Below the pieces are notes generated by a model, which was given only the letters and a program-made list of their open reading frames with translations, searched no databases and was not told where the DNA came from. Shown here piece by piece: positions 33,385 to 40,150 of a stretch of 40,150 bases of DNA. Positions within the stretch are counted from its first letter, which is position 1; every line of letters begins with the position of its first letter. The translations under genes and the position numbers were made by a program. The DNA is from Stagonosporopsis chrysanthemi (taxonomy: Eukaryota; Ascomycota; Dothideomycetes; Pleosporales; Didymellaceae), in NCBI GenBank assembly GCA_022560025.1, contig JAFISE010000229.1:1-40150 (forward strand), written 5' to 3'.

Positions 33385-34209
33385 CACCAGACCAGGCTAT
33401 CCGCATCGACATTTCCTGAAAGATAAACATGCAGACCCTAACAACACCTTCGCTGACTCTCTTCCCAATTCTTCGCATACCCACTGCTCAATCCAGACAT
33501 GAACAACCGTCAGCCAATTGAACCAACATACGAGGGGATGGGATGGGAAACCACAGCTTCCGGTACTGGTTAGCTTTTTGTTAAAGCAACGAAGAGAGGA
33601 GGACCAGCTAACAAAGGGCCCCTTATACGACGTGACGTGGTTGTACTCCTTATCGTTGTCGTCAGTATTGTTTTCGTCTTTGGACTACCACCTCCTCCTC
33701 TTGGTTGTTGTTGTCGTCTTCCCCATTGTTATTGTTGGAAGGGGTATGCTTGGCTACTGATACCACAACAAAAAGCTAAAGCTGAAGCCACGTTGCGCTG
33801 GCTGGAAAAATCTGGCATCTGGTATCTGGTATGTGCTACACACACTCTCCCTCGACTAACAGCAATTACGTCGTAGTTCTCCAGGATCTTTAATGGGCTA
33901 CACATATCTGATTCAATATTCTGCATCGCAGAAACACGAGCTTTAGGCATTCATGTAGCTACCCGTACCGTACCGTAGTACCAGCGTCTCGCGAGCGAAC
34001 AGCTCTGTGAGTAGTCAGAGTCCACGGTCCCATCCTGCCTGCAGACTGTGTCCTGGAACGTCACTGATGTTCAGCCAGACGGCGTGCAGCTATTCGGAAG
34101 TAGCTGTTGTTTGAAGATTTCATTAGAGGGGTGGTATGTACATTCTGGTAGGCTCCGATAAATACCGGCTCCGCTTCGCATCAAATCCTCCTGTGTCCAC
34201 TAGATGACA
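32723..34209. other. Intergenic with long C tract
   Basis: Frames over the C tract (poly-Pro or poly-Gly) are artefacts of its base composition. Away from the tract I see no gene. It is the 3' flank of two converging genes. Confidence 0.6.
33213..33382. repeat. 170-bp nearly pure poly-C tract
   Basis: The plus strand has C at all but six positions: A at 33278, 33286, 33289, 33337 and 33345, and T at 33351. The unbroken runs include 65 C (33213-33277), 47 C (33290-33336) and 31 C (33352-33382). The minus strand is therefore poly-G, able to form G-quadruplexes. Confidence 0.97.
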
Positions 34210-37200
34210 TTACCCATAGCCGTCTGAGTCGAAGGATGTGCGAATTTCGCCCGAAGGTAAGACTTTCACGGGAAATCCGATGCTGATTAGCAGCTCGGCC
34301 TTGACATTGTGCTCTAGGATAAGGTACCCGGCGATTTTGCAGTAAAGTGGTGCGCTGCTTTGGCGAAAGGATTGGGATATGCCCATCTTCATTTCGTACC
34401 TCTTGCGTCTCTTGTACCTCCTCAGACAAAGGCACACCGGAGATCTCTCTGATCTGGGCTGTATGGACGACAAAAGGGCGCTCGGATCTGCCTTTTGTTC
34501 CTCGATCAAAAATTTGATCGTATCAAGTTCGTGGTCAGAGTCGAAAATTGCCGCGGTGAAAGCATTGCTGTACAAGCCGTATTCGAGGTACGCATCAATT
34601 CTGGCGCCGCAGGTGACAAGGAAGCGGACACAGTCTAGTTTTCCGCTTGTTGCAGCGGCGGCCAAGGGGCTTCCATAGTCTTGGAACTTGAGAATGGCAT
34701 TGACATCAGCGCCTTTTTCCACGAGAAGGCGAGCACAGTCAAGCCGCCCTTGATATACGGCAGCAGCTAGAGGGCTTCCGAACTCATTTCTCAGAGTTTC
34801 GGGTCGTGGGTCGATTGCCACTATGCGGCCCGCAATCATCTTCACCGTGTCGATCTTGCTGTAACATGCAGCTCTGGAAATGGCAGAGCAGCGACCTAAG
34901 CCAAAGCTCAACTCTTTGTTGCAGCTGATGTTTGGTACTGCGCCATGCTTCAACATGAGTTCGAGATACTCGGCCCCTTTTCGGGCAGCCGCGCATAGGT
35001 AACTGTGACCATCAGTGATGGCATTAGGATTCGCACCTTCTGCCAGCAGTAGTCTTACGATATCAATCCTTCCTGTTTCGATCGCCTCATACAAAGCGCT
35101 GGACGGCTCGCCTTCAGCTTCTCTGTTCAGATCGCACCCGCGACTGACAAGATCTCTGCAAAGGTCGATATAGCCATACCTGCTAGCAAGCTGTAGCAGG
35201 TCCATATCCTCTCCGTTGACCAGTGATAAAACATCAACATCGTTGTCCCACCACTCACTTAGTATCTCGTGGAGGCCCAATACGACAATGCCGAAAACAT
35301 TATTGTCCGTAGGACTTACATCAGGTCCCATGCAATGAAAGGTCTCCGATTGGGCATACAAGATTCTCGCGGCGGACACCCGGTACTCTGGCGAGGATTT
35401 CTGCGGACCCGGTTCACCAAGGAACTCTTTGAGAGCCCGATCCACGCCTGCAATCTTCGCCTCCTGACTCGAGAAGTCCTGAATGTGCTGGAAGCAATTC
35501 AGCTGAACGTATATCTGGAAGGGGTGTCGAGGATCCAAGGGGTTGTCTGGATCCGCTTTTGTATAGCGGAACCAACTGTCTATTGTCCAGGGCGATTTAT
35601 CCTCAATGAAATGGCGTGGTGGCCATTTGGACGGGCTCTCTGAGCAGCAGTCCTTCAGACAGTTGATCATCAAGACGGTCAACTCTCCTCGTGCTGCACT
35701 CAACCACTTCTCGTTTCTGGCTTGGAAATATTCCAAGACTGATGCGTGCGGGAACTTCCAGACCCCGAGCTTGACGTCCCGCACTACTAGGTGTCGACAC
35801 ACAGACTCCAACTTCTGCTCTGTGAGTGCGTACGTCTTGCCCTCGACCTTTTTGCTTTCCACCCTGATGGCTGTGAGTAGTGTGCAGCTGTCCAACGCTT
35901 TGCGGGCGTACATGATCCATCTGATCGCTCGCTGAAGGATAATAAGCTCAGAGCCTTGGGTGTCGTATCTACTCATGATCTCTCCGTACGCTCCTGACAG
36001 CGTTTTTGGGAGTTGAGAGAGTCTCGTCTCGATATCTTCCTCAAGCTCGAGCTGTTTGAGCTGTTCCCACTGCAGATAGGTCCATCGAAACCTGTCATCA
36101 AATATTTAGTTTGGAGTGTTAGTGGCAACAATCATTATGCTTACATGCCTTGACTTTTTTCTACGAGAGTCTTTTTGACAAGCTCTTTGGTGCTTAGAGC
36201 AATCTCACTCCAACTCACGGAGTATTTTTCCATTTCGTCAGTCACAAATTTCTCAATGTCGCCACTGTTGTCAGAAACGCTGACCGGGATAAGTGTTCGT
36301 TGGATATGGAAGGGCTCCATATGTCTCTGAATATCTATCTCTGGACGACTCGCGATGAAGACTCGCAGTACACGACTGCTTTTCGAGACGAGGCGTTTAA
36401 TGAGCTGGACGAAATTCATCCTCGTGTCTTTGTCACACTCGTCCAAGGCATCAAGGACCAGAGTAGTTCGGGGATAATCATTGATGATCTCCTGTAGAGT
36501 CGTCTCACAAGTTGTGACATCGATGGCGCGCTGAATCTTGTCCTTATTCTGGTAAAGAGCATACGAGGCTCTGTGAGTACTCTCAGGACGGCCTGGAACC
36601 TCGCTAAGCTGCCGAACATAGCTTCGAAGTATGTTGTCAATGCCATGCCTGCTTTGATCCGAGCTACTGCAGTAGAAGAACGCGAAACCCTCGTCGTGCT
36701 CACTGGGAGCGCCGCGGTCGGAAACCAGAAAACGGTCGATAACTTTTGAGGACAAATACGTCTTCCCCGTTCCCACTGTAAAGTAGACACTGATCAGTAC
36801 GAAACAGCAACCCTGGGTTTGATCACTCACTATTCCCTTGCAGCCAGAGCACTGACGAGCAAGTCGTGTTTTCCCAGTCAAGGAATCGGGGATGACTGGT
36901 CAACCATTCACATGTGCCTTTGGTTCTCTTTTCGCGCTTTCCGGCATGATCTTTACCAACTGGGATATCGCTGATATAGTTCATGGCCTTTTCCTTTTCG
37001 TCTTCCTTCAACTTCTGTAGCACGTGAAGAACATTGTCGTCGACCCGTCTTACCGGAGCCTCTAGACGTTGGAGTAGCTTTCGATGCTGGTCACCTGCTT
37101 TTACCTCACAGGTATGTGCCGCGGAATCCAAATACCGCTCCAGCGCTCTCATTGTCGAGACACGTGCTTCACCGTGGCCCGGATCAACAAGAGCTTGCAG

Positions 37201-38091
37201 AAATCGATGCCCGTGGCCGGACTGCAACTCGGCGTCTACGAACGCGAGGAACTCCAAACAAGACTTGTATACTGTAATTGTCGTCTGTCTTAGATCTTCT
37301 TGTATGGCGGGCCTTGGTGATTCGGTGATGTACACTTCCTCGTACACCATGCCACGCTTGACGACACGAAGAACCATGTCTGTGCAACCCATGATGGCGG
37401 CAAGATCTTTGCAGTCGGAAACATTGGTCTGGATGGTTGTCAGTCTGTCAACTCACTTTGATATGTTTTTGTCACTTACCCTCAGCAGGACTTTGACACC
37501 CGACCAAATGGCTGAGGCGGGCGCCGGGGCGAAATTGATCGCGATGTCTCCAATCATGGTGATCGTATCGACTACTCTCTCTGCATAGTCCCTCCATAGA
37601 ATTTCACGGTCGCCGATCTTCAGCTTTGGTGCGGCTTCGATATGTTCTTTCTCCCGAGAGCGGACGAGATTTACCAGATCGGGGAAGAGGTTGGTGGTAG
37701 TATCTGTGACTCGAGGTAATCTCTGTATCCACTCGAGCGTGGCTTGGTCCACTTGAGCGTGTGCCTCTTGCCATAAACTCAGTGGAGTCGCAGAGGCACT
37801 CACTGCAGCTGTTTGTTGACCAACCGCAGGAAGAATAGATTCTAATCCGGTCTTGATCCTTGCAGGAGGTTGTTCGAGGAGGACATCTAGGCGTGAAGCC
37901 TGGGTTTCAGCGGATCTTTTGTCGGTGGGTGGAGCAGAGGTCGAAGGCTTCTCCGCGTTTGGCGCAAGGGCCGTCGAGGCATTCGTAGTTTTGAGGGGTT
38001 TCGAAGGGTCTCGCTGACTCTTAGGGCGCTTCCTTCGGCGGAAGGCCAGCCGGGACAGGCAACTGACTCTGGCTTCGTCTGAGCCTCCCAT
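34210..38091 (-). CDS. NACHT-ankyrin NLR-type receptor, intact
   Basis: Four exons (38091-37480, 37428-36831, 36775-36145, 36091-34210) give 1240 residues without a stop. Introns are 51, 55 and 53 nt, all GT..AG. Splicing rebuilds the P-loop GNMGTGKT (about 402-409) and the join KSQGMFRWTYLQ, both canonical. Residues 1-60 are basic and disordered; about 100-390 resemble the N-terminal domain of NWD/NACHT NTPases (LWQEAHAQVD, helical). The NACHT domain follows with Walker B LVLDALDECD and sensor ASRPEID. A winged-helix-like stretch (YALTEQKLESVCRHLV, FPHASVLEYF) leads to about seven ankyrin repeats (for example SSALYEAIETGRIDIVRLLL, GSPLAAAVYQGRLDCARLLV). Such proteins act in non-self recognition and can trigger regulated cell death; that role is inferred from family. 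Confidence 0.9.
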
Positions 38092-39295
38092 GATTCACAG
38101 TAGAGTGCAGCTTAGCGATCAGCGAGGAATTGTGAATGTGATAATTGCGAGGTCCAGGACGAGGCGACCAAACCGTGCAACTAGTATTGCCACGTCACAA
38201 CGCAGCTCATCGCGCGAAGCGCGGCATGACTCGGATGCTACCCGATATGGCAAACCCGCCCGAATAACAATAACGTGCGGTTCTGTACGACTTGACTTGC
38301 AGATGGTCATCTCGGCAGTAGGAGTAGCTGCAGGATCCTTACCACGACAGTCTCTGGTGTGAATCTCTGCCCGCAACACACTGCATCGTTTCTTTTCCGA
38401 GCGCGAGTCAGCAGTTTCAGATCCTCGATTGATCCTCGGATGTTGAGTCAGCCACCAGCGCTTCGGAGAAGCCAAGGCAACAATCGACGAACAGGGTGAG
38501 GTTTGTGGCGATGGAGCACGGTTCTTTGAATCCTTCGTACCAGACTGTTGGGATGATGATGCGGCTCAAGCCGGCGCTCAAATGTTCATCGCGGCAGCGT
38601 CAACTGAAGGTCTTTGGAGAATGGACAGACGACGCGGTCTTCCCGTTGATGGCAAAGATTGACAGTGGCCAGTCAGGGTATGTCGAAGACCGTCTAGACT
38701 GGAAAGGTTATAGGTCGTTGATTGAGCGTACCGTTTGACAATCATGGTCGGTTAATGGTTTCTCTACAGTCTTATGGCGGCATTGAAAGAACGTGAGACG
38801 ATGCGTGGAGATCAAGGCGGTGATGTAGCAGGGCGGTGCCAAGCCGAGAGCAGTGTCGTGCGCTTCGCAGTTGCTGCTGCAGGGAGTCTCCATGGTGGTG
38901 CTGCCTAGGATGTTAAGATGGAAACCATGCTGAAGAGGACATGCAATTGATCGAGACTGCAGTGCCACAGGCAATGGCAGCAGAGTTCGGTAGTGCTAGA
39001 AGGCACTTTGAGGTGAAGTAATGTCTGCACGTGAGATGAGGCGTGAGATGAGGCGTGAGATGAGGCGTGAGATGAGGCGTGAGATGAGGCGTGAGATGAG
39101 GCGTGAGATGAGGCGTGAGATGAGTGTCAGTGGGTGTCAGTGGGTGGCCGTGAGTGGCCAGGCTGCGAACGGGGGTTCGGTGGGCGGGCGCTAGCAAAGT
39201 GGGTCCTGGAAATTTATCGACTCCAACGTCACTGCGCAACATCCCCGCAGAGGCACGCCCGACGGCAGCGACAGCTGAGCGCACACAGCAAGAGC
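38092..39295. other. Divergent intergenic region
   Basis: The promoters of the NACHT-ankyrin gene (left) and the TPR gene (right) lie here. Short frames are unsupported. The 12-bp minisatellite at 39031-39124 is the only structure noted. Confidence 0.5.
39031..39124. repeat. 12-bp minisatellite GTGAGATGAGGC, about 7.8 copies
   Basis: Seven exact copies of GTGAGATGAGGC begin at 39031 and a final partial copy ends at 39124. It lies about 170 bp upstream of the next ATG. On the minus strand it reads LTPH repeats, which is coincidental. Confidence 0.97.
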
Positions 39296-40150
39296 ATGGC
39301 CAAGAAGAAGAAGAGCGCGGCGCAGGGCAATAGCAATGGCAATGGCACGGGGCCGCGCAGCAAGACGGCGACAGCGATGGCGGGGCCCTCGACGTCGTCG
39401 CTGATCATCTGTCGCAACAAGTAGGTCAGCATCAGGGCGACGGCGGCCGGGCTGGGCTGGGCGAGCTGATGCGGGCAGGCACTGGCGCTACATCTCGTCG
39501 TTCCACGGGCCGTGGCTGCAGCTGCCGCCCGAGGTGCTCGCGTCGCTGGCGCACACCAACTACCTGGCGCCGCGGCCGCGGCCCATGGACGCGGCCGCCT
39601 TCTACGACCTGCTGAAGATCCGGCGGCTGGTCGACGAGGCGACGACGCTGGCGGTGCGCGCGACGAGCGGCCTGACGAGCGCCGCGCTGAACAACCCGCT
39701 GCACGGCGGCGGGGGGATGCTGGGGCCTGCGGCGGCGCTGGGCATGGGCTTTGGCGGCGGGGGCACGCTGAGCCGCGAGCGCAAGCACCGCATGCGCGAG
39801 CTGGCGACGAGCAAGCTGGCGGCGGCGTACCGGCTGGACGAGGTCGCGGCGAGCGTCGCGACCATGCAGAGCGCGAGCACGCTGGAGGACGTGGCCGCGC
39901 TGGTGCTGCAGCGCAACCCGGCCGACGTCGACGCGCAGTACGTGCACTTCTTCCACGAGAAGATTCCCAGCCGCATGATGGCCCAGTGCACCCCGCTGGC
40001 CGTCCTCGACGCCGTTGTGGCCGAGCGCCCGGCCGATGGCAGCGCCCTGCGCACCCGCGCCCTGACGCGCCTCTTCACCCACGACTACGCCGCCAGCGCC
40101 CGCGACCTGACCGACGCCCTGGCCGCCGCCCGCTCCCACGCCGCCCAGCA
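39296..40150 (+). CDS. Conserved TPR-type protein, partial at window end
   Basis: Exon 1 (39296-39420) starts MAKKKKSAAQGNSNGNG, an alkaline low-complexity head, and ends in ICRNK. A 58-nt intron (39421-39478, GTAGGT..GGGCAG) leads to exon 2, which reads HWRYISSFHGPWLQLPPEVL and runs to the window edge without a stop. Recognisable blocks are LKIRRLVDEATTLAVRA, SRERKHRMRELATSKLAAAY, VATMQSASTLEDVAALVLQR and YVHFFHEKIPSRMMAQCTPL, then a TPR-like RALTRLFTHDYAASARDLTDAL. I recognise a conserved ascomycete protein with TPR-like repeats; its function is not known to me. The last ~700 bases are much richer in G+C at third positions than any other gene here. At least 264 residues are visible. Confidence 0.88.

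Noticed and set aside
33187..33484. Long poly-Gly and poly-Pro open frames
   Set aside because: They are only the translation of the C tract; no codon diversity, no supporting flanks.
38119..38475. 118-codon minus-strand frame upstream of the NACHT gene
   Set aside because: Arg/Thr-rich without motifs and in the promoter region; no evidence of coding.
38913..39284. Frame with repeated LTPH
   Set aside because: Direct translation of the 12-bp minisatellite.
1..40150. tRNA, rRNA or CRISPR arrays
   Set aside because: No tRNA-like A/B box arrangement or rRNA sequence was noticed, and the tandem repeats lack CRISPR spacer structure; a covariance-model scan was not possible here.

Overview
The window looks like a chromosome segment of a filamentous ascomycete, probably a dothideomycete of the Pleosporales type. 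This rests on short introns (49-69 nt) with GT..AG ends and CTAAC/CTGAC-like branch sites, Zn2Cys6 and NLR genes, an OrsD/telomere-linked helicase relic, and subtelomere-like repeats. The taxonomic call is inference. Reading splice sites by eye let me rebuild several multi-exon genes.

Left part (1-7.4 kb): a subtelomere-like accessory region. A degenerate array rich in GGTTAGGGG words (360-1500), with four roughly 310-bp units, runs into a broken gene fragment (1413-2156). Next is a 4.4-kb relic of a telomere-linked, OrsD/RecQ-type helicase (minus strand) that keeps one reading frame throughout and is broken only by about 14 nonsense codons. That pattern fits RIP-like transition mutation.

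Middle-left (7.4-18.6 kb): a secreted type-B carboxylesterase with a recovered C-terminal exon, an unknown secreted protein, a small three-helix membrane protein, a decayed conserved gene containing a triplicated 26-bp repeat, and a complete five-exon flavocytochrome b2 (L-lactate/2-hydroxyacid dehydrogenase) with presequence, cytochrome b5 domain and FMN domain.

Middle (19.1-23.5 kb): a nucleoside phosphorylase/NB-ARC/TPR NLR immune-type receptor that has decayed (three nonsense codons, three frameshifts), then a 68-residue two-exon gene.

Middle-right (24.9-30.1 kb): an FAD monooxygenase, a three-exon Zn2Cys6 transcription factor and a two-exon short-chain dehydrogenase. This is a plausible small catabolic or secondary-metabolite cluster.

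Right part (31.4-40.15 kb): a membrane-anchored coiled-coil protein, a 170-bp nearly pure C tract, an intact four-exon NACHT/ankyrin NLR of 1240 residues, a 12-bp minisatellite, and the start of a very GC-rich TPR-type conserved gene that runs off the window. The main biological theme is the contrast between one intact and one decayed NLR beside a mutated telomere-linked helicase relic.
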